From NCBI RefSeq assembly GCF_002998295.1, contig NZ_CP027226.1, positions 434,001 to 498,000 of the forward strand: a stretch of DNA of 64,000 nucleotides. The letters are read 5' to 3'. Source of the DNA: Fastidiosipila sanguinis. Lineage in GTDB: Bacteria; Bacillota; Clostridia; Saccharofermentanales; Fastidiosipilaceae. Under the pieces are notes generated by a model. That model was not told where the DNA came from, did no database searches, and saw only the letters and a program-made list of their open reading frames with translations. The position numbers and the translations under genes were made by a program. This document shows, in pieces, positions 16,902 to 25,990 of this stretch (its first letter is position 1; every line of letters begins with the position of its first letter).

Positions 16902-17909
16902 ATGACCATGAAAAAGAAAAAAGTTCTTCTGTTAGCTACAGGAGGAACTATAGCTTCAGTTCAGTCAGACAATGGTCTGAAACCTGGAATTAATCCCAAG
17001 GAGCTAATCCAATATATTCCTGAAGTGCTAGAATATGCTGATATAGAATATCATCAGCTTTTAGATTTAGATAGCACTAACATTGGGCCAGAACATTGGC
17101 AAATTATAGTTGAATATATAAAAAAAGTTTATGAGAATTATGATGCTTTCGTAATAACTCATGGCACGGATACAATGGCGTATACAGCTGCAGCCTTATC
17201 CTATATGATACAAAATTCTAAAAAACCAATTGTTATTACAGGCTCCCAAAAACCTATTAATTTAGACGTAACAGATGCAAAAGCGAATTTAAGGGACAGT
17301 ATTATTTATGCGGTTGATGATGAGTCAGAGGGTGTAACTATAGTGTTTGCTTCGATGGTAATAGCTGGTACTAGAGCGAAGAAGACAAGATCAAAGAGCT
17401 ATAATGCTTTTTCTAGTATAAATTTCCCTTATCTAGCTTTGGTTCAGGATAATAAAATAATGCGTTATATCAAGGCAGAAAAGCATGAAGGTGAAGTGGA
17501 TTTTTATACCAAGCTGGATTCAAACGTTTACCTGCTTAAGTTAACACCAGGTATTAGTCCAGATATACTGAAATATCTTTTTGAGAAGTATGATGGCTTA
17601 ATTTTTGAAAGTTTTGGTGTAGGTGGTATTCCCGCAAGTATTAACGAGGAATTTATTGAGCTTTGCCAGATATATCCAGATAAACTAATTATCATGGCTA
17701 CTCAAGTTGCAAAAGAAGGTAGTAACATGAGTATTTATGAGGTCGGTAATAAGATTAAAGCTCAAACAAACTTTCTTGAATCTTACGATATGACACCAGA
17801 GGCAGTTTTTGCCAAAACTATGTGGGTTTTAGGTAATAAGAATAATAGCAAAGAAGAACTAGAAAAGAATTTTTATTCTCCTATTAATTACGATACTATT
17901 TGGTTCTAG
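16902..17909 (+). CDS. ansA: L-asparaginase, type I (cytoplasmic)
   Basis: 335 residues with no signal peptide, so probably the cytoplasmic AnsA type. It has both asparaginase threonine motifs: LLLATGGTIAS (residues about 8-18) and THGTDTMAYTAAAL (about 87-100), plus the lysine-containing MVIAGTRAKKTRSKSYNAF stretch. It converts asparagine to aspartate and ammonia. AAGGAGGG lies 10 nt before the ATG. It is a lone gene with its own terminator. Relatives include glutaminase-asparaginases and GatD, but the neighbours give no sign of the latter. Confidence 0.93.
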   Translation: MTMKKKKVLLLATGGTIASVQSDNGLKPGINPKELIQYIPEVLEYADIEYHQLLDLDSTNIGPEHWQIIVEYIKKVYENYDAFVITHGTDTMAYTAAALSYMIQNSKKPIVITGSQKPINLDVTDAKANLRDSIIYAVDDESEGVTIVFASMVIAGTRAKKTRSKSYNAFSSINFPYLALVQDNKIMRYIKAEKHEGEVDFYTKLDSNVYLLKLTPGISPDILKYLFEKYDGLIFESFGVGGIPASINEEFIELCQIYPDKLIIMATQVAKEGSNMSIYEVGNKIKAQTNFLESYDMTPEAVFAKTMWVLGNKNNSKEELEKNFYSPINYDTIWF

Positions 17910-17933
17910 TATAAAAATAATTTTAAATTCATA

Positions 17934-17963
17934 AAATCTCTTCTCTATAGAAGAGATTTTTTC
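17934..17963 (+). terminator. Rho-independent terminator
   Basis: AAATCTCTTC and GAAGAGATTT form a perfect 10-bp stem with a TCTATA loop, followed by a T-rich run. Confidence 0.92.
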
Positions 17964-18032
17964 TTGTCACTTTACTGTAAGTTTGACTTGCTAGAATAAA
18001 TCTATAAATAACAAGTATAAAGAGGTATTGAG

Positions 18033-18710
18033 ATGGAAATTTTATCAGTTAAAAATTTAAATAAAACATACGGTAAGAATGAGAATGCAGTTAAAGCATG
18101 TAATGACATTAGTTTCTCTGTTGAAAAAGGTGAATTCCTAGCAATAGTAGGTGCTTCCGGATCAGGTAAATCTACTTTACTGCACTTATTAGGTGGAGTG
18201 GATAGGGCCGATAGTGGAGAAATTATAGTTGATGGTCAGAATATTTCTAATTTATCCAGTGATCAGTTAGCTGTATATAGACGTAGACAAGTTGGTTTGG
18301 TATATCAATTCTATAATTTGATTCCAACATTAACGGTAGAAGAAAATATTAGCATATCAAAGAGATTAGATGGTCAAACAGTAGCAAAAGAAGATATGAA
18401 TGAAATTTTGAAAATTTTAGGTCTATCAGAAAGAAGAAATCACTTACCTAACCAGCTCTCTGGTGGTGAACAACAAAGAACTTCTATAGGTAGAGCTTTA
18501 ATCAATAGACCAAGCATTCTACTAGCAGATGAGCCAACAGGTAACTTAGATAGTCAAGCAAGTGAAGAGATAGTTAATTTGCTGAAACAATATAACAAGA
18601 CATATAAGCAAACAATAATTCTCATCACACATAACCTTGAGGTCGCTAATGTTGCCGATAGAATTATTGAAATTGAAGACGGAAAAATAAAGTCCGATTT
18701 TAAAAACTAA
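18033..18710 (+). CDS. ABC transporter ATP-binding protein (MacB/BceA-like)
   Basis: 225 residues with Walker A GASGSGKST, Q-loop YQFYNLIPTLTVEEN, signature LSGGEQQRT, Walker B ILLADEPTGNLD and the switch histidine THN. The LPTLTVEEN-type Q-loop and EPTGNLDS are typical of the LolD/MacB/BceA group that powers FtsX-type permeases rather than uptake systems. It is the first gene of a four-gene unit with permease, response regulator and sensor kinase. Upstream, an extended -10 (TGCTAGAAT, 17989-17997) may start the operon. Confidence 0.93.
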   Translation: MEILSVKNLNKTYGKNENAVKACNDISFSVEKGEFLAIVGASGSGKSTLLHLLGGVDRADSGEIIVDGQNISNLSSDQLAVYRRRQVGLVYQFYNLIPTLTVEENISISKRLDGQTVAKEDMNEILKILGLSERRNHLPNQLSGGEQQRTSIGRALINRPSILLADEPTGNLDSQASEEIVNLLKQYNKTYKQTIILITHNLEVANVADRIIEIEDGKIKSDFKN

Positions 18711-18748
18711 TTATCGAGTTCAAAAAATATTAGAGTTTAGGTGAATTT

Positions 18749-21367
18749 ATGAAACTATTAAATGAATTAACATTAAAAAATATAAGATTGAATAAGAAAA
18801 AATCAGTAGCAACTATAATAGGAATTTGCTTGTCAGTAGCTTTGATGTTTACGGTTTTGACCATGCTTTTTTCTGTTAGAAAAACAGTAGAAGATATAGT
18901 TAAAGATATGAGTGGTAAATATCATTTAGTGAATATATTGGGGGAAGAATATCAAGATAAATTGGAAGCTAATGTCGATGTAGATGAACTGCTAGTTAAC
19001 AAAATTCTAGGATATTCAAAGATTAATTCCAAAAATGAATATATGCCATATATAAGGGTAATAGCTACAAGTAAAGCTGGATTAGCTGATAATAATTTGA
19101 AATTAATCAGTGGTAGACTTCCAGAAAATTCTAATGAGATCGTTTTGTCGAAAGAATTAATCAATAACTACAAAGATGATTTAGAAGAATTAAAAGCAGG
19201 CAAAACTATTAACTTAGACTTAGGAAATAGAAGATTATCTCAGGAAGACATAAGCCAGATAGACACTCAAGATCTTAAAAAATTAGAGCTACTAGAACAA
19301 ATACAATTGAAACGTGTATATAATGAGACAGAACATATTGAAGACGTAAAAACTAAGACGTTCAAGATTGTAGGTATCATTCAAAGACCAAATACTATGA
19401 CAGAGTCTTTTTCTGAACCAGGTTACAGTGCTTTTACACTAGATTCACCTGAATTAGGTGATATGGTACGTAATACAGAGCTTTTATATAGCCTAAAAGA
19501 TCCCAAAAATATTGATGCACATATAAAAAACACATACAAAAATGCATCCTTAGAGCCCTCTTTATTCTTAGAAAAAAATAATGACTTACTAGCAATTTCA
19601 GGGTCTGGTTTGAAATTTAATCAATACAGATCAATAGTTATTATAGCTTCAGTAGTTTTAGGAATTATAATAATAACTTCTATTTCTATTATTAAAAACA
19701 GTTTCTCTATCTTGATAGTAGAAAAAACCAAGCAATATGGAATTCTTAAAAGCTTAGGTGCGACAGATAAACAAGTTAAAAAGAATATTCTATTTGAAGG
19801 TTTCGTACTAGGCGGGATAGGGTTCGGATTAGGAGTACTACTTGGAATAATAGCATCATTTATACTCTCTAAGGTTGTAGATGTCTTGACAATGGATGCT
19901 TTAGGAGCTGAAGCTGCTGATGTGAGTTTTGCATTTGTATTATCTTGGCAAGCAATAGCTATAACATTAGTCTTAACAGTAATAACAATTTACTTATCTA
20001 CAATACTAATTGCTAGAAGATCAATTAAGCTGAGTCCAATAGAAGCTATTCGTTCTGTAAAAGATGTGAAACTCAATGCCAAAACAGTTAGAACATCTAA
20101 ATTAACTGATAAACTTTTAGGAGTGAGTGGTTCAATTGCCAAGAAAAATATAAAAAGAAACAAGAAAAAATATAGAGCTACAGTAATATCCTTAGCGCTA
20201 AGTGTGGCAGTCTTTATAGTTATAAATTATTTTGTTAATTCAATTATTTACGGGGTGAACACTTTTGAAGGAGAGACAAATTATAACTTATCTCACTATG
20301 CTGGCGCACATAAAACTGATCCCGAACTTGATGAAAAGAAACTTTATCAAGAGGATCTAGATGTAACAAAACGAATAATTAATGAGGTTCTGGAAAACGA
20401 AAAATATGCCATATATGAGATTTCAGATTGGGTTATTAGTAGCAAATATTTAAATGAAGATTTCAAAAAAAGAATTGGGATAACAATTGATACAAATGTA
20501 AATGTTAAAGTTCATGAAGTCAATCCTGAGAGTTTTGATAAGTTGCTAGGTGAAAATAAATTCGGTGGAAATGTTGATTTCGTCTTCACTAATAGAGCGC
20601 AATATAAAACGGAAGATAATAAGATACTAATGTGTGATCAACTATCAGAAAGTAAAGTAAAAATTGCGCAGAATAATAATCCTAATTTAATTTCTGAAAA
20701 GGAGATAGAGCTATATAAAGTTGATAAATTGCTGCCAGGTATGGATGCATATACTAAAGGTTCTACAATAGATATATATACTAGAAAAGGAAGTCTTGGG
20801 GATAATGTAGAATACTCTTACTATATATTTGCGATTGACACAGACAATAATGAGCAAACTTTTGATAGTATTAATAAATTTCTAAGTGAAAATAATATTA
20901 ATGATTATAGAATTGATAATATAGGGGCAAGAGAAAAGATGATTAACAACTTGCTCTTGCTTATTCAGATATTTGCCTATGGATTCATGATAGTAATGAC
21001 TTTAATAGCTTTGACCAATGTGTTTAATGCAATTAGTAGTAATGTTTACTCAAGGCAGACCGAATTTGCATCTTTAATCTCTTTGGGAATGAGTAGTAAG
21101 CAGATGAACTTAATGAGCTTCTATGAAAGTTTAATACTTGGGATAAAAGCCTTGTTCTGGGGAATTTTAATAGGTCTTCTTGCTAACTATCTAATATACA
21201 TTGGAATGAAAAGTAGCATAGAAGCTATGACTTACCAAATACCGTGGATAGCTTTACTAGTAAGCATTTTAACAACCTTCATTATCATATTCTTGATCAT
21301 GAAATACTCTGTAGGTAAGATTAAATCTCAGAATATAATTGCGACAATTAGAAATGAGAATATATAA
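18749..21367 (+). CDS. FtsX-domain ABC permease (antimicrobial peptide transport type)
   Basis: 872 residues. A first membrane helix (about 20-42) is followed by a roughly 250-residue extracellular part, then an FtsX block of three helices (about 290-430; KTKQYGILKSLGATDKQVKK is the typical coupling stretch). The layout repeats: a helix near 480, a second extracellular region of about 230 residues, and a final FtsX block (about 735-865; RQTEFASLISLGMSSKQMN). Such two-FtsX-domain permeases work with a MacB/BceA-like ATPase in peptide-antibiotic resistance or lipoprotein handling. The two large outer domains differ from BceB's single one. Substrate unknown. Confidence 0.88.
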   Translation: MKLLNELTLKNIRLNKKKSVATIIGICLSVALMFTVLTMLFSVRKTVEDIVKDMSGKYHLVNILGEEYQDKLEANVDVDELLVNKILGYSKINSKNEYMPYIRVIATSKAGLADNNLKLISGRLPENSNEIVLSKELINNYKDDLEELKAGKTINLDLGNRRLSQEDISQIDTQDLKKLELLEQIQLKRVYNETEHIEDVKTKTFKIVGIIQRPNTMTESFSEPGYSAFTLDSPELGDMVRNTELLYSLKDPKNIDAHIKNTYKNASLEPSLFLEKNNDLLAISGSGLKFNQYRSIVIIASVVLGIIIITSISIIKNSFSILIVEKTKQYGILKSLGATDKQVKKNILFEGFVLGGIGFGLGVLLGIIASFILSKVVDVLTMDALGAEAADVSFAFVLSWQAIAITLVLTVITIYLSTILIARRSIKLSPIEAIRSVKDVKLNAKTVRTSKLTDKLLGVSGSIAKKNIKRNKKKYRATVISLALSVAVFIVINYFVNSIIYGVNTFEGETNYNLSHYAGAHKTDPELDEKKLYQEDLDVTKRIINEVLENEKYAIYEISDWVISSKYLNEDFKKRIGITIDTNVNVKVHEVNPESFDKLLGENKFGGNVDFVFTNRAQYKTEDNKILMCDQLSESKVKIAQNNNPNLISEKEIELYKVDKLLPGMDAYTKGSTIDIYTRKGSLGDNVEYSYYIFAIDTDNNEQTFDSINKFLSENNINDYRIDNIGAREKMINNLLLLIQIFAYGFMIVMTLIALTNVFNAISSNVYSRQTEFASLISLGMSSKQMNLMSFYESLILGIKALFWGILIGLLANYLIYIGMKSSIEAMTYQIPWIALLVSILTTFIIIFLIMKYSVGKIKSQNIIATIRNENI

Positions 21368-21374
21368 TAAAAAT

Positions 21375-22007
21375 ATGAAAAAGATACTTATTGTAGAAGA
21401 TCAGAAATTAATAATTAAAAGCCTTGAGTTGAATCTTGGCAAGAATTACGAAGTTAGCAGTTTGAGCTCATTTGCTCAGGCTGCTAGCTTTGATGTTTCA
21501 AAGTATGATTTAGCTCTAATAGATATATCTTTAGGTGATGGTTCAGGACTGGATTTATACGAAATATTTAAAGAGTACAAAGATATACCTATAATTTTTC
21601 TAACAGCTAATGATGAAGAGACGACTATAGTAAAAGCTCTTGATATGGGAGCTGATGACTATATAACTAAACCTTTTACCTTAGGAGAATTAAATGCCAG
21701 GATTAGGAAAGTGCTACCAGATTCTTTAAGTTTCAAAAACATAAGTATTAATGCCAAAGAGCATGTAGTTTTGCAAGATGGTATGCCTGTGGACTTATCT
21801 ATACGTGAGTATCAGTTGCTTGAGATTTTCATAAAAAATAAAAATAAGGTCTTAGAAAGAACTCGCTTACTAGAGTTATGGGAAACTGACGATGAGTTTG
21901 TAAACGATAATACTTTGTCAGTTACTATAAGTCGATTGAGAAATAAGTTGGATTTAAAAGAATTAAAAACTATTAAACATGTAGGTTATGTGTTAAATGA
22001 GGAATAA
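21375..22007 (+). CDS. OmpR/PhoB-family response regulator
   Basis: 210 residues from ATG 21375, where the receiver domain begins (MKKILIVEDQ); a longer frame upstream overlaps the permease and lacks a ribosome binding site. Phospho-acceptor D50 (LALIDISLGDGSG), conserved T/K (FLTAND, TKPFTLGEL), then a winged-helix DNA-binding domain (about 115-210; LLELWETDDEFVNDNTLSVTISRLRNKL). It overlaps the kinase gene by 11 bp, so the pair is translationally coupled. Probable target: the ABC genes in the same unit. Confidence 0.94.
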   Translation: MKKILIVEDQKLIIKSLELNLGKNYEVSSLSSFAQAASFDVSKYDLALIDISLGDGSGLDLYEIFKEYKDIPIIFLTANDEETTIVKALDMGADDYITKPFTLGELNARIRKVLPDSLSFKNISINAKEHVVLQDGMPVDLSIREYQLLEIFIKNKNKVLERTRLLELWETDDEFVNDNTLSVTISRLRNKLDLKELKTIKHVGYVLNEE

Positions 22008-23169
22008 TAAAGTTTTAGCATTATTAATAGTTGTCTTAATACTCATTCTCTCTATTTTTACTGTAAGGGAGATAAAGTCAAGCTTCCAGGACGAAGCCAA
22101 CCAAGCTGTGCATAAAATTCTTAGTGAAGTAAAAAAGACTAATCCAGACGTGAATGTAGGTCAACTAATAAAAGCTGCAAATACCCAAGATAAGCTAGAT
22201 TTAAGCGAATATGGAATAGTTGGATCTACTGGTATTTTAGATTTTAATAATTCAAGGAATCAAGCTAATATAATTATGATACTCTTTGTTGTAGGAGTAA
22301 CAACATTAATAGGCCTATACCTTATGTTTACCTCTATAAGTCAGAAAAGACAAATTCAACGTTTTATTACACAGATGGAAAAGATTAACCAAGGTATTTA
22401 TGACATTAGATTAAGTACTAAGGAAGAAGACTTTGCTATACTTGAAAATGAACTATATAAGCTGACAGTAAAACTGAGAGAAGAGGCTGAAAATGCTAAG
22501 ACTAGCCAAAGATTCCTTAAAAATACTCTAGAGGATATATCACATCAGATCAAAACCCCTATAACTTCTATGCAATTAATTATTGATAATCTCAAAGATC
22601 CTGAGATAGATATAAGTGCAAAAAATGAATTAATAGATTACTTACAAACTGAAATAGCTGCAATTACAAACTTGGTTCTCATGCTTTTGAATATTGCTAC
22701 ACTTGAATCCGGTACAGTTGAGTTTAAGAATGAAGATATAAACTTAGAAAAATTGCTTAATGAAGTTAAAACACTTTTAGCTCCTATTAGTAAAGCAAGA
22801 AATATAAATATTAGGATAAATGTGAGTAATACAATTTATACTGGAGATCCTAAATGGGAGAAAGAGCTTTATATTAATTTAATTAAAAATGCCTTAGAAA
22901 ACTCAACTGGTCCAGAGGTGAACATAATAGCAAAAGATAGTCCAACATTTTTTGAGGTAGCGGTAATTAATGAATCTGAAGAAATACCAGCACACGCTAA
23001 AGATAAGATTTTCGAAAGATTCTATAAATTATCCTCAGCAGATTCAAGTTATGGTCTAGGCTTAAATATCTGCAAAATGATAGCCGAAGCGAATAATGCC
23101 AGGATATTTTTGCACAGCAAAGCGGGAGAGACCAATTTTACTGTAAGGTACTCTAAATTAGAATATTAA
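21997..23169 (+). CDS. Sensor histidine kinase
   Basis: 390 residues. Membrane helices at about 5-22 and 88-108 flank a short outer segment of about 65 residues; a HAMP-like linker follows. H-box DISHQIKTPITSM with phospho-acceptor H183; N-box NLIKNALENS; G-box SYGLGLNICKMI. HATPase domain to the end. The short sensor loop is too small for a typical ligand-binding domain, so sensing may depend on the partner transporter, as in Bce-type systems. That is inferred from the operon, not shown. Confidence 0.93.
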   Translation: MRNNKVLALLIVVLILILSIFTVREIKSSFQDEANQAVHKILSEVKKTNPDVNVGQLIKAANTQDKLDLSEYGIVGSTGILDFNNSRNQANIIMILFVVGVTTLIGLYLMFTSISQKRQIQRFITQMEKINQGIYDIRLSTKEEDFAILENELYKLTVKLREEAENAKTSQRFLKNTLEDISHQIKTPITSMQLIIDNLKDPEIDISAKNELIDYLQTEIAAITNLVLMLLNIATLESGTVEFKNEDINLEKLLNEVKTLLAPISKARNINIRINVSNTIYTGDPKWEKELYINLIKNALENSTGPEVNIIAKDSPTFFEVAVINESEEIPAHAKDKIFERFYKLSSADSSYGLGLNICKMIAEANNARIFLHSKAGETNFTVRYSKLEY

Positions 23170-23200
23170 AGATAGCTAGGACTAAATTCACATGGATAAA

Positions 23201-23749
23201 CTAATCATCTACATGAGAGAATTCGTCAACTCTACGGCGGAGGTTGCCACCAGCGTCAATAGCTTTTCGTTCGTAACTTTGGTTAAGATATGGAGAGCTG
23301 AAGACAAAATCAGCGGTAGCCCTATTAGTTGCAATAACACAATCATGCAATACTGCTAGACGTTGAAGAGCTTTAACATCTGGGTCATGAGGTTGCATTT
23401 CCATTGGGTCCCAAAAGAAAATTAAAATATCGATATCGCCTTCAGCAATGTCTGCTCCGATTTGTTGATCACCACCGACAGGACCACTCATGTAACTATC
23501 AATCTCTAAATTGAATTTTTCTCGGATTAGAGTAGAAGTAGTACCTGTACCACAGAGCTTATGGAGCTTAAGAGTCTCTCTATTTTCTTTGACCCAATTG
23601 AGAAGATCTTTTTTCTTATTGTCATGGGCGACTAGAGCAATACGTTTAACGGCACCTGTTGGGATTTCGTGAACATCATCTGCTTCAACTTCATTAATGA
23701 GCTCAAGCTCGAGGTCAGTAACATTTATTTTTTTATCATTATTGAGCAT
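23201..23749 (-). CDS. mgsA: Methylglyoxal synthase
   Basis: 182 residues. It converts dihydroxyacetone phosphate to methylglyoxal, a bypass that relieves sugar-phosphate build-up. Family motifs are clear: CGTGTTS (phosphate binding), SGPVGGDQQIGA, and FFWDPMEMQPHDPDVKALQRL with the catalytic Asp in its D-P-M-x-x-Q-P-H-D-x-D run. An N-terminal extension of about 33 residues with acidic character precedes the usual start of the fold (KRIALVAHDNKK). GAGGT lies upstream on the minus strand. It is transcribed toward the histidine kinase gene and divergent from uvrB. Confidence 0.95.
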   Translation of the reverse strand: MLNNDKKINVTDLELELINEVEADDVHEIPTGAVKRIALVAHDNKKKDLLNWVKENRETLKLHKLCGTGTTSTLIREKFNLEIDSYMSGPVGGDQQIGADIAEGDIDILIFFWDPMEMQPHDPDVKALQRLAVLHDCVIATNRATADFVFSSPYLNQSYERKAIDAGGNLRRRVDEFSHVDD

Positions 23750-23844
23750 GGTAATACCTCTAATCTTTCATATTATTAATTTGATTATACTATAATGAAT
23801 ACTAATGATTATTATGGATGAAAAAATCCGGGGAGAAACGTATT

Positions 23845-25902
23845 TTGTCAAAGAAAAAAGATTTTTACAGTAAAGATTATCAAAATAATAAATTTGTCTT
23901 GAACTCAGATTTCAAGCCTACAGGTGATCAACCTGAAGCAATTAACCGTTTGGTTGAGGGAATTAATAGAGGAGACCACGAACAAACCCTTATGGGAGTT
24001 ACTGGCTCTGGTAAAACTTTCACAATGGCTAATGTCATTGAACTTGTCCAGAAACCTACTTTAGTAATTGCACAGAATAAGACTTTAGCAGGACAGTTAA
24101 CGGAAGAGTTTAGAACATTTTTCCCTAACAATGCAGTAGAGTATTTCGTCAGTTACTACGATTATTATCAACCTGAAGCTTATATACCGGGAACTGACAC
24201 TTATATAGAAAAAGATTCTTCCATTAATGATGAGATTGATAGAATGCGCCATTCGGCAACAGCTTCTTTGCTCGAACGTAGAGATGTTATTGTGGTCGCT
24301 TCTGTATCCTGTATATATGGTTTGGGTAATCCAGAGGATTATAGCGAGCTTATGTTGCATTTGCGTTCAGGAATGAGAATTGATAGGGATGAGCTTATTG
24401 CAGAACTAGTAAGACTACAATATTCACGTAATGATTATGAACTGCTCCGTGGTACTTTTAGAGTCAAAGGAGATACAGTTGATATTCACCCAGTTAACTA
24501 CGAAAACACTTTCTTAAGAGTTTCCTTTTTTGGTGATGAGATAGACCAGATGTTAGAGATGGATAGATTGAGTAATAAAGTGCTCTTGGCTAGACACTAT
24601 GAATCTATTACCCCAGCAAGTCACTATGCCACCACAGAAGCAACAACACAAAAAGCTATTAAACGTATTGAAGCTGAACTCGAAGATAGACTTACAGAAC
24701 TAAGAGATGAGGGTAAAATCGTTGAGGCATATAGGTTAGAGCAAAGAACTCGCTATGATATTGAAATGTTAGAGGAGACAGGGTTTGTCAAGGGTATAGA
24801 AAACTATTCCAGACACTTTAGTGAAAGAAAAGCTGGAGACCCGCCAAACACTTTAATTGACTTTTTCCCTGATGATTTCCTGTTAATGATTGATGAGTCA
24901 CACGTTACTATTCCTCAGATTGGAGGGATGGCTGCAGGAGATAGAAGCCGCAAGAATTCTCTCGTGGATTTTGGTTTCAGGCTACCTTCAGCCTATGATA
25001 ATAGACCTTTAACTGCTGAGGAGTTTTTTCCAAAAATTAACCAAGCAATTTATGTTAGTGCGACTCCTGGGAAATACGAGAGAGCTCATTCAAGTCAAAT
25101 GGTTGAGCAAATTATTAGACCTACAGGACTTGTTGATCCTGAAATATCTATTAGACCAATTTCTGGACAGATAGAGGACCTCTTAGGAGAAATTAAAGCT
25201 ACAATTGCTCGAGGAGAACGAGCATTGATTATGACTTTAACTAAGAGAATGGCAGAAGACTTTACAGATTTCTTACAGGAAAATGGTATTAAGGTTCAAT
25301 ATCTACATTCAGATGTTGTTAATGATGAGCGACTTGCAATTCTCAGGAATTTACGAAGTGGTAAAATAGATGTTATCGTCGGAATTAATCTCTTACGTGA
25401 GGGACTTGACTTACCTGAAGTATCGCTTATAGCAATTCTTGATGCGGATAAAGAAGGGTTCTTAAGATCTACTACATCGCTTATCCAGATTATAGGAAGA
25501 GCTGCTCGTAATGTTAATGGTAAAGTCATAATGTATGGTGACAAGATCACAGACTCTATGTTTGCTGCTGTACAGGAGACCAACAGAAGAAGAGAGATTC
25601 AAGAGGCTTACAATAAGGAGCATAATATTACTCCTCAGACTATTAAGAAAGAAATTAAGAATACCCTGGATACATTTGAGGAAATTGTCAATACTGAGGA
25701 CTTGTCTGTAGATATTGAAATTGGTAAAGATTCAGACAGTATGCAGGATAAAATTGATAAAATGCCATTTGCTGATTTGCAAAAACTTATTGATCGTTTG
25801 GAAGATGAGATGCGTCAAGCTGCAGCTGCACTGGAATTTGAAAATGCTGCAGAGTTGAGAGATTTATTAATTTATGCTCGTGGAGCAATGGCAAGAAAAT
25901 AA
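23845..25902 (+). CDS. uvrB: Excinuclease ABC subunit B
   Basis: About 685 residues. I prefer the TTG at 23845, which has GGGGAG 10 nt upstream; an in-frame ATG at 23818 has no ribosome binding site and would add nine residues. Walker [11 protein letters not shown], the damage-probing beta-hairpin [20 protein letters not shown], helicase motifs MIDESHV and QIIGRAARN, and a C-terminal UVR motif that binds UvrC (about 640-680) are all present. It loads onto damaged DNA from UvrA. uvrA is not in this window. Confidence 0.95.
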   Translation: MSKKKDFYSKDYQNNKFVLNSDFKPTGDQPEAINRLVEGINRGDHEQTLMGVTGSGKTFTMANVIELVQKPTLVIAQNKTLAGQLTEEFRTFFPNNAVEYFVSYYDYYQPEAYIPGTDTYIEKDSSINDEIDRMRHSATASLLERRDVIVVASVSCIYGLGNPEDYSELMLHLRSGMRIDRDELIAELVRLQYSRNDYELLRGTFRVKGDTVDIHPVNYENTFLRVSFFGDEIDQMLEMDRLSNKVLLARHYESITPASHYATTEATTQKAIKRIEAELEDRLTELRDEGKIVEAYRLEQRTRYDIEMLEETGFVKGIENYSRHFSERKAGDPPNTLIDFFPDDFLLMIDESHVTIPQIGGMAAGDRSRKNSLVDFGFRLPSAYDNRPLTAEEFFPKINQAIYVSATPGKYERAHSSQMVEQIIRPTGLVDPEISIRPISGQIEDLLGEIKATIARGERALIMTLTKRMAEDFTDFLQENGIKVQYLHSDVVNDERLAILRNLRSGKIDVIVGINLLREGLDLPEVSLIAILDADKEGFLRSTTSLIQIIGRAARNVNGKVIMYGDKITDSMFAAVQETNRRREIQEAYNKEHNITPQTIKKEIKNTLDTFEEIVNTEDLSVDIEIGKDSDSMQDKIDKMPFADLQKLIDRLEDEMRQAAAALEFENAAELRDLLIYARGAMARK

Positions 25903-25990
25903 ACAGATTATTGTTGACATAAAAGAAGCAAACACAAAATCTAAACAATTTTAGATGAGAAAAATTTACTAAAGACTAAGTGAGGTATTG

